DNA of 64,000 bases from contig CANNAN010000016.1 in the NCBI GenBank assembly GCA_947502635.1, positions 20,813-84,812 of the forward strand, given 5' to 3'. Positions within the stretch are counted from its first letter, which is position 1, and the number at the start of each line of letters is the position of its first letter. The notes under the pieces were generated by a model. It was not told the origin of the DNA. It searched no databases and saw only the letters and a program-made list of their open reading frames with translations. This document shows positions 18,417 through 28,344 of the stretch, one piece after another. The DNA comes from an uncultured Flavobacteriaceae bacterium. Its GTDB lineage: Bacteria > Bacteroidota > Bacteroidia > Flavobacteriales > Flavobacteriaceae. Made by a program: the position numbers and the translations under genes.

Positions 18417-21248
18417 ATGAGCCAATTTGACGATTTTATTGAAGTAAAAGGTGCCCGTGCACATAATCTAAAAAACATAGATGTATCCATTCCCAGAGAT
18501 AAACTTGTTGTTATAACAGGATTGTCTGGAAGTGGAAAATCATCTTTAGCCTTTGACACTATATATGCTGAAGGACAACGGCGATATATTGAAACGTTTT
18601 CAGCGTATGCAAGGCAATTTCTAGGAGGTTTAGAAAGACCCGATGTGGATAAAATTGATGGACTTTCTCCCGTTATTGCCATCGAACAAAAAACAACAAG
18701 TAAATCACCGCGCTCTACGGTAGGTACTATCACTGAGATTTATGACTTTATGCGTTTGTTATTTGCGCGAGCTAGTGACGCTTATAGCTACAATACAGGT
18801 GATAAAATGGTGAGCTATAGTGATGAGCAAATCAAGAAACTTATAATTAGTGATTTTAGTGGAAAACGTATTAATATATTAGCTCCTGTGATACGTTCTC
18901 GAAAAGGACATTATCGTGAACTATTCGAACAAATTGCTAAACAAGGCTTTGTTAAGGTAAGAACAGACGGCGAGATTAATGACCTTACGAAAGGCATGAA
19001 ACTAGACCGTTATAAAACACATGATATTGAAATAGTTATTGATCGATTAGTTATTGATGAATCTGTTGATAACGATAAGCGACTTACCGAAACCATTAAT
19101 ACGGCCATGTACCATGGTGAAGATGTTCTTTTGGTTATTGATCAAGACACTAACGAAACACGTTATTTTAGTAGAAATTTAATGTGTCCGTCTTCTGGAA
19201 TTTCATACCCAAACCCAGAACCTAATAATTTTTCTTTCAATTCACCTAAAGGGGCTTGTTCAAATTGTAATGGTATTGGAGAATTATATCAAGTAAATGA
19301 AAATAAAATTGTTCCAGATGATAGCTTATCAATAACAGCTGGTGCATTAGCTCCTCACGGTCCTGAAAAGAATAGTTGGATCTTTAAGCAGTTTCAAACT
19401 ATTGCGCAACGTTTCAATTTTAAATTAACAGATGCTTACAAAGACATTCCTGAAGAAGCTAAACAAATGATTTTGTATGGTGGAAATGAAAAGTTTTCTG
19501 TAAAGAGTAAAACACTTGGGGTTACCCGCGATTATAAAATAGACTTTGAAGGAGTTTCTAACTTTATTGAAAACCAATATAAAACCGCAGAATCGACCTC
19601 TTTAAAACGTTGGGCCAAAGATTATATGGACAAAATTAAATGTCCAGAATGCCATGGCTCCAGATTAAAAAAGGAATCACTTTATTTCAAAATAAACAAT
19701 AAAAACATAGCAGAACTAGCAAACACAGATATTATAGAACTAGCCACTTGGTTTAATAGTTTGCATGAACATTTATCAGATAAACAATTCAAAATTGCAG
19801 AAGAAGTTTTAAAAGAGATCAAGTCCAGGCTCCAGTTTTTATTAGATGTAGGGCTAGATTATTTATCATTAAACAGAAGTTCTAAATCTTTATCTGGAGG
19901 TGAAGCACAGCGAATTCGTTTAGCAACCCAAATAGGCTCCCAATTAGTAGGCGTATTATATATTTTGGATGAACCTAGTATTGGTTTACATCAACGTGAT
20001 AATGAGAAGCTAATTAATTCCTTAGTAGCCCTTCGCGATATTGGAAATTCGGTTATAGTTGTAGAACATGACAAAGACATGATAGAACGTGCCGATTATG
20101 TTATAGATATTGGTCCAAAAGCTGGTAAACATGGCGGTGAAATAATTAGTATTGGCAATCCAGATGAATTAAAAACGCATCAGACTTTAACTGCCGATTA
20201 CTTAAACGGTAATAAAGAAATTGAGGTTCCTAAGAAACGTAGAAAAGGCAACGGTAAATTTCTAGAGCTTAAAGGCTGTACTGGAAATAATTTAAAAAAT
20301 GTATCTGTAAAATTTCCATTGGGAAAAATGATAGGTGTTACAGGCGTTTCTGGTAGTGGGAAATCCACATTAATCAACGAAACCTTATACCCTATTTTAA
20401 ATGCACATTATTTTAATGGTGTAAAGAAACCTATGCCATATAAAAGTATTAAAGGCTTAGAGCATATTGATAAAGTAATTGATATTAACCAATCCCCTAT
20501 TGGAAGAACCCCCCGAAGTAATCCTGTTACTTACACAGGTACCTTTAGTGAAATTAGAGCTTTATATGCTAAAATTCCTGAGGCTATGATTCGTGGTTAC
20601 AAAGCAGGGCGTTTTAGTTTTAATGTCAAAGGTGGGCGTTGCGAAACTTGCCAAGGAGGCGGATTACGAGTTATTGAAATGAATTTTCTTCCAGACGTAT
20701 ATGTTGAGTGTGAAACTTGCCAAGGGAAACGTTTTAATAGAGAAACACTGGAGATTCGCTATAAAGGCAAATCAATTAGTGATGTATTAAACATGACTAT
20801 TAATGAAGCTGTTGCCTTTTTTGAGCACATTCCTAAAATCTATAATAAATTAAAAACTATTAAGGATGTTGGCTTGGGTTATATTACTCTAGGGCAGCAA
20901 AGCACTACACTTTCTGGTGGTGAAGCCCAACGTATTAAACTGGCAACAGAATTAAGCAAACGCGACACAGGAAACACCTTTTATATCCTAGACGAACCTA
21001 CAACAGGACTGCACTTTGAAGATATTCGAGTACTCATGATTGTACTTAACAAATTGGCAAACAAAGGAAATACGGTTCTTATTATCGAACACAATTTAGA
21101 TGTAATAAAAACCGTTGACCATATTATCGATATTGGTTACGAAGGTGGACAAGGAGGCGGACAAATCATAGTTGAAGGATCACCAGAAGAAATCATCAAA
21201 CATAAGAAAAGTTATACGGCTAAATTTCTTAAAAAAGAATTGAATTAG
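18417..21248 (+). CDS. uvrA: Excinuclease ABC subunit A
   Basis: UvrA is the ATP-dependent damage sensor of nucleotide excision repair. The 943-residue product has both ABC ATPase halves. The first Walker A is GLSGSGKSS (about 34-42) and the second GVSGSGKST (about 640-648). Both LSGGEAQR signatures are present. Zinc-module cysteines occur as CSNCNG, CPECHG and two CETCQG pairs near 740 and 763. The first zinc pair, CxxC in E. coli, reads CPSSG here, so one ligand is missing. Length is normal. The -7 element eight bases upstream supports the chosen start. Confidence 0.97.
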   Translation: MSQFDDFIEVKGARAHNLKNIDVSIPRDKLVVITGLSGSGKSSLAFDTIYAEGQRRYIETFSAYARQFLGGLERPDVDKIDGLSPVIAIEQKTTSKSPRSTVGTITEIYDFMRLLFARASDAYSYNTGDKMVSYSDEQIKKLIISDFSGKRINILAPVIRSRKGHYRELFEQIAKQGFVKVRTDGEINDLTKGMKLDRYKTHDIEIVIDRLVIDESVDNDKRLTETINTAMYHGEDVLLVIDQDTNETRYFSRNLMCPSSGISYPNPEPNNFSFNSPKGACSNCNGIGELYQVNENKIVPDDSLSITAGALAPHGPEKNSWIFKQFQTIAQRFNFKLTDAYKDIPEEAKQMILYGGNEKFSVKSKTLGVTRDYKIDFEGVSNFIENQYKTAESTSLKRWAKDYMDKIKCPECHGSRLKKESLYFKINNKNIAELANTDIIELATWFNSLHEHLSDKQFKIAEEVLKEIKSRLQFLLDVGLDYLSLNRSSKSLSGGEAQRIRLATQIGSQLVGVLYILDEPSIGLHQRDNEKLINSLVALRDIGNSVIVVEHDKDMIERADYVIDIGPKAGKHGGEIISIGNPDELKTHQTLTADYLNGNKEIEVPKKRRKGNGKFLELKGCTGNNLKNVSVKFPLGKMIGVTGVSGSGKSTLINETLYPILNAHYFNGVKKPMPYKSIKGLEHIDKVIDINQSPIGRTPRSNPVTYTGTFSEIRALYAKIPEAMIRGYKAGRFSFNVKGGRCETCQGGGLRVIEMNFLPDVYVECETCQGKRFNRETLEIRYKGKSISDVLNMTINEAVAFFEHIPKIYNKLKTIKDVGLGYITLGQQSTTLSGGEAQRIKLATELSKRDTGNTFYILDEPTTGLHFEDIRVLMIVLNKLANKGNTVLIIEHNLDVIKTVDHIIDIGYEGGQGGGQIIVEGSPEEIIKHKKSYTAKFLKKELN

Positions 21249-21443
21249 TAGTAAGTAATAACATACAGGAAATCAGATAGAAAAAAATTAAATTGGAAAA
21301 TGATGATATCGAAGTCGTTTAAAGTATTTTTATTGAAGCGAAAAATAACTATTTTGTAGCCAATTGGAAAAAATTTAAACCATTTACTTCATTAATATAA
21401 ATCAAATACACGAACAAAAAGACAAACGCATAAACTTTTATAT

Positions 21444-22133
21444 ATGAGAAAAGAACAACATCACAAAGGATGGAATGAAATAAAAACAAACGATTCTTGG
21501 GCTATTTTTAAAATAATGGGCGAGTTTGTTAATGGTTTTGAAAGGATGAGTAAAATAGGCCCCTGTGTATCTATTTTTGGATCAGCCAGAACAAAACCAG
21601 AAGACAAATACTATCAACTAGCAGAAAAAGTAGCAAAAAAGATTGTTGAAGCTGGTTATGGCGTTATTACTGGAGGAGGTCCTGGAATTATGGAAGCTGG
21701 TAATAAAGGCGCTCACTTAGGAGGTGGTACTTCTGTAGGTTTGAACATTGATCTACCTTTCGAGCAGCATGACAATCCATATATAGATTCCGATAAAAGT
21801 TTAGATTTCGATTATTTCTTCGTTCGTAAAGTCATGTTCGTTAAATACTCACAAGGTTTTGTAGTCATGCCTGGTGGTTTTGGTACTTTAGATGAACTAT
21901 TTGAAGCCATAACACTCATACAAACACATAAAATTGGAAAGTTCCCTATTATTCTTGTAGGTACCGATTTTTGGGAAGGTTTGCTGGACTGGGTAAAAAA
22001 GACCTTACTCAATTCTTTTTCAAATATAAGCCCTAAAGATTTAGATTTAATTCATTTAGTAGATACCGAAGATGAAGTTATAACTATTCTTGACTCCTTC
22101 TATAAAGAATCTGGTTTAAGTCCTAACTTCTAA
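21444..22133 (+). CDS. LOG family protein (TIGR00730)
   Basis: LOG-family proteins are cytosolic nucleotide-binding enzymes. Plant and some bacterial members are cytokinin riboside 5'-monophosphate phosphoribohydrolases, and others are AMP/nucleotide nucleosidases. The 229-residue product carries both signatures: GGGPGIMEAGNKGA (about 79-92) and PGGFGTLDELFEA (about 145-157), the latter with the conserved Glu. CVSIFGSARTKPED starts the Rossmann-like fold. It lies about 195 bases after uvrA with no clear promoter between. Whether it makes a hormone-like product or acts in nucleotide housekeeping cannot be decided. Confidence 0.92.
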   Translation: MRKEQHHKGWNEIKTNDSWAIFKIMGEFVNGFERMSKIGPCVSIFGSARTKPEDKYYQLAEKVAKKIVEAGYGVITGGGPGIMEAGNKGAHLGGGTSVGLNIDLPFEQHDNPYIDSDKSLDFDYFFVRKVMFVKYSQGFVVMPGGFGTLDELFEAITLIQTHKIGKFPIILVGTDFWEGLLDWVKKTLLNSFSNISPKDLDLIHLVDTEDEVITILDSFYKESGLSPNF

Positions 22134-22259
22134 ATATAACAATGTTTTTACGACTAAATATTTAGGCGCTGTAAAAATTGGAAAATTTTAACCGATCTTA
22201 TTTTGGTATCTTGCAAAGCCTTTCTCTGAATTTTAACCATTAAAACATCTTATAGAAAA

Positions 22260-25088
22260 TTGAAATTACGCCTTTTTAATTGTATCATTTTTACCTTAGT
22301 ATTCTTTACAAGTTTTAGTCAAAATAAAATTGACGTAAAGGCCATTTTTGATATTGAGAACAAGCAAATCAAAATATCACAAACCATTCAATATCAAAAC
22401 ACAACACAAGATGTATTACAGTCTATTTATTTAAATGATTGGAACAATAGTTTTTCAACAAAAAAAACACCGTTAGCTATACGAATTGCCGATGAATACA
22501 AAAATGATTTTCATTTAGCAAAAAATAAGGATCGTGGTTATTCTGTTATTACTTCCATTAAACAAAATAATACCGATTTAGTATTTCAACAACTAAAAGA
22601 TCAGATAGATGTTCTTAAAGTTGAATTAAAAGAACCTTTAAAACCAAATGATTCTTATACAATTGATTTAGAATATATCGTTCAGGTTCCAAATGCTAAA
22701 TTTACAAGTTACGGGATAACAGATTCTGGTGACTTAAATTTAAGATATTGGTATATCACTCCAGCCATTTATAATGGCGAATGGCAATATTACAGCAATA
22801 AAAATTTAGATGACTTATTTATCCCTAAATCAGATGTCACCCTAGAAATCGAACATCCAAACACCCATACATTAACTTCAGAATTAGACTTAGTTAACAA
22901 AACACAACTAACTAAAAAACAATTAGTTAAACTAAAAGGAAAAAACAGAAATAACAATAAGTTATTTTTAAGCAAAAGTTCTAATTTCAACACGATACAA
23001 TCTGATGATTTCGCTATTGTCTCAAACATAAGCAATGAAGGGCTCGATGTGCTAGATAGAGTTTTAATTACAGAAAAAGTAACAAAATTCATTCTAAAAA
23101 ACTTTGGAACGTATCCACATAAAAGACTCCTATTAACAGAAATTGACAATGTAAAGGATCCTGTTTATGGTGTGAATTTTTTACCTAAATTCATAAAAAC
23201 ATACCCCAATCATTTTCAATATGAACTTAAATTATTAAAAATTGCATTACACAATTATTTAGAAAACACACTGCTTGTAAATCCAAGAAAGGAACAATGG
23301 CTGTTAGATGGTATTCAAATTTATTATCTCATGAATTATGTTAATGAATACTATCCAGATATGAAATTTCTTGGAGCTTTAGCTGATTTTTGGGGTGTTA
23401 AGTCTTTTCATATTGCAGATATGAAATTTAATGACAAATACACCTTAGCAGCAATGTCTGCCGCAAGAACAAACAGAGATCAAGCACTTACCATGCAAAA
23501 AGACTCTTTACTTAAGTTTAATACCAATATAGCCAATAAATACAAAGCAGGCATAGGGCTTAAATATTTAGATGATTTTATAAACAGCCAAGTTTTAGAA
23601 ACCAGTATCACATCATTTTTATCCAACTATAAATTAAAACAAACCAGTACTAAAGACTTTGAATCCTATCTAAAATCTAAAATAGATAAAGACATTGATT
23701 GGTTTTTTGGAGATTACCTAACCACTCGAAAAAAAATAGATTTCAAAATAAAAAAGGTAAAAAAGACCGAAGATTCAATAACACTTACCATAAAGAATAA
23801 ACGAGATAATAGTATGCCAATTTCTTTGTATACTCTAAATAACGATAGCATTGTCTCTAAAAGATGGATAGAAAACGTGATAGAGAGCAAAACACTTACT
23901 ATACCCAGAAACAACGCAAATAAGCTTGTTTTAAATTACGAAAATATTGTCCCAGAAATCAATGTAAGAGATAACTGGAAATCATTAAAAGGTTTCTTTT
24001 TTAACAACAAACCATTACAATTTAGGCTTTTTAAGGATATTGAAGACCCCAACTACAATCAAGTATTCCTTATGCCTATAGCCGAATTCAATAATATTTA
24101 TGATGGCCTTACTTTAGGCATGCGCGCCTATAATACGACTGTTTTAAGGAAGCTTTTTAAATACAAAGTTGAACCTTCGTATGGTTTTAAGTCCAAATCG
24201 TTAACAGGATCTGCTGCTTTATCTAAAACACATTATTTTAACAATAACTTATTCGCTATTAACTATGGCGTAGTCGGCAGCTACACATCTTATGCTGAAG
24301 ATTTATTTGTTAGACAAATAAAACCTTCTGTGACACTCTTCTTTAGAAGAAATGACGATTTGCGTTCAAATAAAAGACAAACATTAAAGTTTAGATATTT
24401 AGATATAAAAAGGGATGAAGACACCAATAATGTCTCGCCTACTTTCAGACCTAACTATAAGCTTTTCAATATTCGCTATCGAAACTCAAATGATAATCTA
24501 ATAAATTTTAATAAATGGTATACCGATTTTCAAATTGGAGAAAAGTTCAGTAAAATAGCTTTTAATTATGAGTATAGACGTCTGTTTCAAAGTAACAGGC
24601 AATTAAATTTACGTTTGTTTGCTGGAACTTTCTTAAAAAATAAAACAGATATAAATTCAGATTATTTTAGTTTTGCTTTAGACCGACCAACAGATTACTT
24701 GTTTGACCTTCCATATTTGGGACGTTCTGAAGCCTCTGGTATATTCAGTCAACAATATATAGCTGCTGAAGGTGGGTTTAAATCCAAACTAGACACACCA
24801 TTTGCAAACCAATGGATTACCACATTTAATGCAAGTACTACATTATGGAAATATGTATTAGCATATGGAGACATTGGTTTTGTTAAAAGCAAGTTTAATG
24901 ATCCGCATTTTGTCTATGATTCTGGTGTCCGAATTAATTTGGTTACTGATTATTTCGAAATTTACTTTCCAATATATTCTAATCTAGGCTGGGAAGTTGG
25001 ACAGCCAAATTACGATGAAAAAATCAGATTTAAATTTACTGTAGACCCACAAATACTTTTAGGGCTATTTAGAAGACGTTGGTACTAA
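22260..25088 (+). CDS. M1-peptidase-like protein with C-terminal outer-membrane barrel
   Basis: The 942-residue product has a signal peptide (MKLRLFNCIIFTLVFFTSFSQ) and starts with TTG; no in-frame ATG fits the signal sequence better. Residues 22-480 resemble the M1 aminopeptidase layout: an N-terminal beta domain, then a helical region. At the zinc site the expected HExxH is replaced by LKIALHNYLEN (326-336), and the later WLNEG motif reads WLLDG (347-351). Catalysis is therefore unlikely. Residues from about 560 onward are rich in alternating beta-strands (YGFKSKSLTGSAALSKTHYF; FRYLDIKRDED) and end LLGLFRRRWY, like an outer-membrane barrel. The role may be surface binding or transport. Confidence 0.75.
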   Translation: MKLRLFNCIIFTLVFFTSFSQNKIDVKAIFDIENKQIKISQTIQYQNTTQDVLQSIYLNDWNNSFSTKKTPLAIRIADEYKNDFHLAKNKDRGYSVITSIKQNNTDLVFQQLKDQIDVLKVELKEPLKPNDSYTIDLEYIVQVPNAKFTSYGITDSGDLNLRYWYITPAIYNGEWQYYSNKNLDDLFIPKSDVTLEIEHPNTHTLTSELDLVNKTQLTKKQLVKLKGKNRNNNKLFLSKSSNFNTIQSDDFAIVSNISNEGLDVLDRVLITEKVTKFILKNFGTYPHKRLLLTEIDNVKDPVYGVNFLPKFIKTYPNHFQYELKLLKIALHNYLENTLLVNPRKEQWLLDGIQIYYLMNYVNEYYPDMKFLGALADFWGVKSFHIADMKFNDKYTLAAMSAARTNRDQALTMQKDSLLKFNTNIANKYKAGIGLKYLDDFINSQVLETSITSFLSNYKLKQTSTKDFESYLKSKIDKDIDWFFGDYLTTRKKIDFKIKKVKKTEDSITLTIKNKRDNSMPISLYTLNNDSIVSKRWIENVIESKTLTIPRNNANKLVLNYENIVPEINVRDNWKSLKGFFFNNKPLQFRLFKDIEDPNYNQVFLMPIAEFNNIYDGLTLGMRAYNTTVLRKLFKYKVEPSYGFKSKSLTGSAALSKTHYFNNNLFAINYGVVGSYTSYAEDLFVRQIKPSVTLFFRRNDDLRSNKRQTLKFRYLDIKRDEDTNNVSPTFRPNYKLFNIRYRNSNDNLINFNKWYTDFQIGEKFSKIAFNYEYRRLFQSNRQLNLRLFAGTFLKNKTDINSDYFSFALDRPTDYLFDLPYLGRSEASGIFSQQYIAAEGGFKSKLDTPFANQWITTFNASTTLWKYVLAYGDIGFVKSKFNDPHFVYDSGVRINLVTDYFEIYFPIYSNLGWEVGQPNYDEKIRFKFTVDPQILLGLFRRRWY

Positions 25089-25198
25089 TATTTTATTGAA
25101 TATTTATTTTTAAATGCTTTTTATTGAATAATTAATATTTAAATTTCTTTTTTTTAGATATTTTTAACAATATGACAAACATTTAAGCACTGAAATAA

Positions 25199-25229
25199 TT
25201 GCAAAAACGACAAGTTTTCCCTACTTTTG
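25199..25229 (+). promoter_or_regulatory. Promoter of the E1 dehydrogenase gene
   Basis: TTG (25199-25201), 20 bases, then TACTTTTG (25222-25229). This is a near-ideal Bacteroidota promoter, giving a leader of about 15-20 bases before the ATG at 25252. Confidence 0.75.
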
Positions 25230-25251
25230 CACGAGCAAAAAGCACAGCTAA

Positions 25252-27663
25252 ATGCAAACTATTCCAAATTTGAAGACCGACATATCATTTGATGATTTTA
25301 AAGCAGAAGTTATAAACGACTACAGAATTGCTATAAAAAGTCGTGAATGTAGCTTACTAGGCAGACGTGAAGTATTAACTGGTAAAGCAAAATTTGGAAT
25401 TTTTGGAGACGGCAAGGAAGTACCACAATTAGCTATGGCTAAAGCTTTCTTAAAAGGAGATTGGAGATCTGGTTACTACAGAGATCAAACATTTATGATG
25501 GCTATTGGAGAATTAACTATTGAACAATTTTTTGCTGGCTTATACGCTAATACCAACTTAGAATTAGAACCTATGTCTGCTGGTCGCCAAATGGGGGGGC
25601 ATTTTGTAACACATAGTTTAAATGAAGATGGTAGTTGGAAAGACCTTACCAAACAATACAACTCAAGTGCAGACATCTCACCTACTGCAGGACAGATGCC
25701 TCGTCTACTAGGTTTAGCTCAAGCTTCAAAAATCTTTAGAAATGTTGATAACATAAACGCTAACAACTTCTCTATTAATGGAAATGAAGTTGCTTGGGGC
25801 ACCATAGGAAATGCCAGTACTAGTGAAGGGTTATTTTTTGAAACCATTAATGCAGCTGGTGTTTTACAAGTACCCATGGTAATAAGTGTATGGGATGACG
25901 AATATGGCATTTCAGTACATGCAAAACACCAAACAACGAAAGAAAACATATCTGAAATCTTAAAAGGATTTCAAAGGGATGACCACCATAAAGGTTATGA
26001 AATAAGACGTGTTAAAGGCTGGGATTATGCTAATCTTATTGAAATCTATCAGGAGGCTTCTAATATAGCCCGAAAAGAACATGTCCCTGTATTAATTCAT
26101 GTCTTAGAATTAACACAACCCCAAGGACATTCAACTTCAGGCTCTCATGAAAGATATAAAACCGCTGAACGCTTAAAATGGGAAACCCAACATGATTGCA
26201 ATTTAAAATTTCGTGAATGGATTATAGAAAGTGGTATTGCGACAAATGAAACGCTTACTGATATTGAAAGAACTATTAAAAGGGAGGTTCGAGAGGCTAA
26301 AAAGAAAGCATGGAATACTTTTTTAAAACCGATATTAAAAGACAAGCAAGAACTCGTTTCAATATTAACACAAGTTGCTACTTCTAGCCCCAATAAGACA
26401 TTCATATCTAAAATAAAAGATGACTTAGCTCGTATTGATGAACCCACCAGAAAAGACATTCTATCAAGTGCGAGAAAAACTTTAAGACTTATTATAGGTG
26501 AATCTTCTAAAGAAAAACAACAACTTGGAGATTGGATTAACAATATCTTTGAAAAGATACAACCTAATTTTAGTTCACATTTATATTCCGAAACTGATAG
26601 ATCGAATATTCTTATAAAAGAAGTAAAGCCTATCTACGATAGCAGTACTATCCAGGTTGATGCTCGTATCATTCTGCGTGATAATTTTGATGCTATTTTT
26701 AGTAATCACCCTGAAGCTCTTGTTTTTGGAGAAGATACAGGTAATATTGGTGATGTAAATCAAGGTTTGGAAGGCTTACAAGAAAAGCACGGAGAATTGC
26801 GTGTAGCCGATGTTGGTATACGAGAAGCTACAATAATTGGACAAGGTATTGGTATGTCTTTGAGAGGCTTAAGACCTATTGCTGAGATTCAATACCTCGA
26901 TTATATTTTATATGCACTGCAAATAATTAGTGATGATTTAGCAACGTTGCACTACAGAACAAAAGGCAAGCAAAAAGCACCTTTAATAATAAGAACTAGA
27001 GGACATAGACTTGAAGGTATTTGGCATTCTGGTTCTCAAATGGGAGGTATTTTAAATTTAGTAAGAGGTGTAAATGTTTTGGTACCACGAAATATGACTA
27101 AAGCTGCTGGTTTTTACAATACACTTTTACAAGGTGATGATCCTGCCATTGTTATTGAATGTTTAAATGGGTACAGGCTAAAGGAAAAGATGCCAAACAA
27201 CTTAAGTAATATTAGAACACCTATAGGAGTTGTTGAAACTGTTAAAGAAGGTAAAGACATCACACTCGTTTCTTATGGATCTACTTTACGTATTGTTGAG
27301 CAAACTGCAAAAGATCTTTTTACAATTGGTATTGATGCCGAAGTTATAGACGTACAGTCTTTATTACCTTTTGATTTAAATCACGACATTGTTAAGAGTA
27401 TTGCAAAGACAAATCGTGTTATGGTTATCGATGAAGATGTTCCTGGGGGTGCCTCAGCATATATTTTAAACGAAATTTTAAATACTCAAAACGCATATCA
27501 ACATCTCGATAGTCAACCAAAAACACTTACAGCAAAGGCGCACAGACCTGCATATGGAGATGATGGTGACTATTTCTCAAAACCTTCAGCAGAAGATATT
27601 TTTGAAACTATCTATGAGGTCTTCCACGAATTAAATCCAGTAGATTTTCCTAAATTACGATAA
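25252..27663 (+). CDS. 2-oxoacid dehydrogenase E1, alpha and beta subunits fused
   Basis: The E1 component decarboxylates a 2-oxoacid with thiamine diphosphate and passes the acyl group to the lipoyl E2. The 803-residue chain joins an alpha-type half (about 1-380) and a beta-type half (about 470-803). The beta half shows VFGEDTGNIGDVNQG, the transketolase-type pyrimidine segment EIQYLDYILYALQII and the C-terminal VIDVQSLLPFD. In the alpha half the diphosphate motif GDG...NN reads GNA...DD (GNASTSEG ... WDDEYGIS), an unusual form. Branched-chain (2-oxoisovalerate) substrates are the usual annotation for this fused type, but pyruvate cannot be excluded. E2 and E3 genes are not nearby. Confidence 0.9.
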   Translation: MQTIPNLKTDISFDDFKAEVINDYRIAIKSRECSLLGRREVLTGKAKFGIFGDGKEVPQLAMAKAFLKGDWRSGYYRDQTFMMAIGELTIEQFFAGLYANTNLELEPMSAGRQMGGHFVTHSLNEDGSWKDLTKQYNSSADISPTAGQMPRLLGLAQASKIFRNVDNINANNFSINGNEVAWGTIGNASTSEGLFFETINAAGVLQVPMVISVWDDEYGISVHAKHQTTKENISEILKGFQRDDHHKGYEIRRVKGWDYANLIEIYQEASNIARKEHVPVLIHVLELTQPQGHSTSGSHERYKTAERLKWETQHDCNLKFREWIIESGIATNETLTDIERTIKREVREAKKKAWNTFLKPILKDKQELVSILTQVATSSPNKTFISKIKDDLARIDEPTRKDILSSARKTLRLIIGESSKEKQQLGDWINNIFEKIQPNFSSHLYSETDRSNILIKEVKPIYDSSTIQVDARIILRDNFDAIFSNHPEALVFGEDTGNIGDVNQGLEGLQEKHGELRVADVGIREATIIGQGIGMSLRGLRPIAEIQYLDYILYALQIISDDLATLHYRTKGKQKAPLIIRTRGHRLEGIWHSGSQMGGILNLVRGVNVLVPRNMTKAAGFYNTLLQGDDPAIVIECLNGYRLKEKMPNNLSNIRTPIGVVETVKEGKDITLVSYGSTLRIVEQTAKDLFTIGIDAEVIDVQSLLPFDLNHDIVKSIAKTNRVMVIDEDVPGGASAYILNEILNTQNAYQHLDSQPKTLTAKAHRPAYGDDGDYFSKPSAEDIFETIYEVFHELNPVDFPKLR

Positions 27664-27858
27664 CAGTATTTTTAATAATATTGAATTGAAAAACCTATCG
27701 GTCAATCTCAAATATTCCCTTTTTGAAGGCTTAAGATAATTGCTAGGAAACCATCATCAGGTAATCCAGTAAGCAAGAAAAAGTTTAAACAAGTTCTTCG
27801 TATAAACTGTTACACTTGCAATGGTTTTTTTATATTTATGAATTAATCATATATTCAA

Positions 27859-28329
27859 ATGAAAGCAGTAACATTAAGAGAGATTAAACAAGAATTAAAC
27901 ACGCTTTCAACACAGGAAATTCAGGAACTTTGCCTGCGTCTATCTAGATTTAAAAAGGAAAACAAAGAACTCCTAACCTATTTGCTATTTGAATCTCATA
28001 ACGAATCTGGTTATATTGAAAGTGTAAAAGGTTATGTAGATGCCGAGTTTGAATTAATTAACAGAGATAGCTATTTTTATATTAGAAAAAGTACCCGAAA
28101 AATTTTAAGAAACATCAAAAAATACATTCGCTATTCTCAAAATAAAGAAACAGAAGTAGAACTCCTACTCTACTTTTGCCAAAAACTAAAAGACTTCAAG
28201 CCTAGTATTAATAGAAGTGTTCAATTACAGAACATGTATAACAGGCAACTACTACTTTCTAAAAAAATCATCTCGAAGTTACATGAAGATCTACAGTATG
28301 ATTATAATATGATGCTAGAGGATTTATAA
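27859..28329 (+). CDS. Conserved helical protein of unknown function
   Basis: The 156-residue product is predicted to be almost all alpha-helical and cytosolic, with no signal peptide or membrane segment. It opens with MKAVTLREIKQELNTLSTQEIQELCLRLSRFKKEN, which looks like two amphipathic helices. A Lys/Arg-rich middle (ESTRKILRNIKKYIRYS-like) and a Gln/Leu-rich end follow. I cannot assign a family. It is expressed on its own and converges with the TonB-domain gene, with 15 bases between the stops. Confidence 0.75.
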   Translation: MKAVTLREIKQELNTLSTQEIQELCLRLSRFKKENKELLTYLLFESHNESGYIESVKGYVDAEFELINRDSYFYIRKSTRKILRNIKKYIRYSQNKETEVELLLYFCQKLKDFKPSINRSVQLQNMYNRQLLLSKKIISKLHEDLQYDYNMMLEDL

Positions 28330-28344
28330 AAAAGGCTATAGATC

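Noticed and set aside
18386..18733. 115-codon minus-strand frame at the start of uvrA
   Set aside because: It overlaps the conserved Walker A region of uvrA and contains no features of its own.
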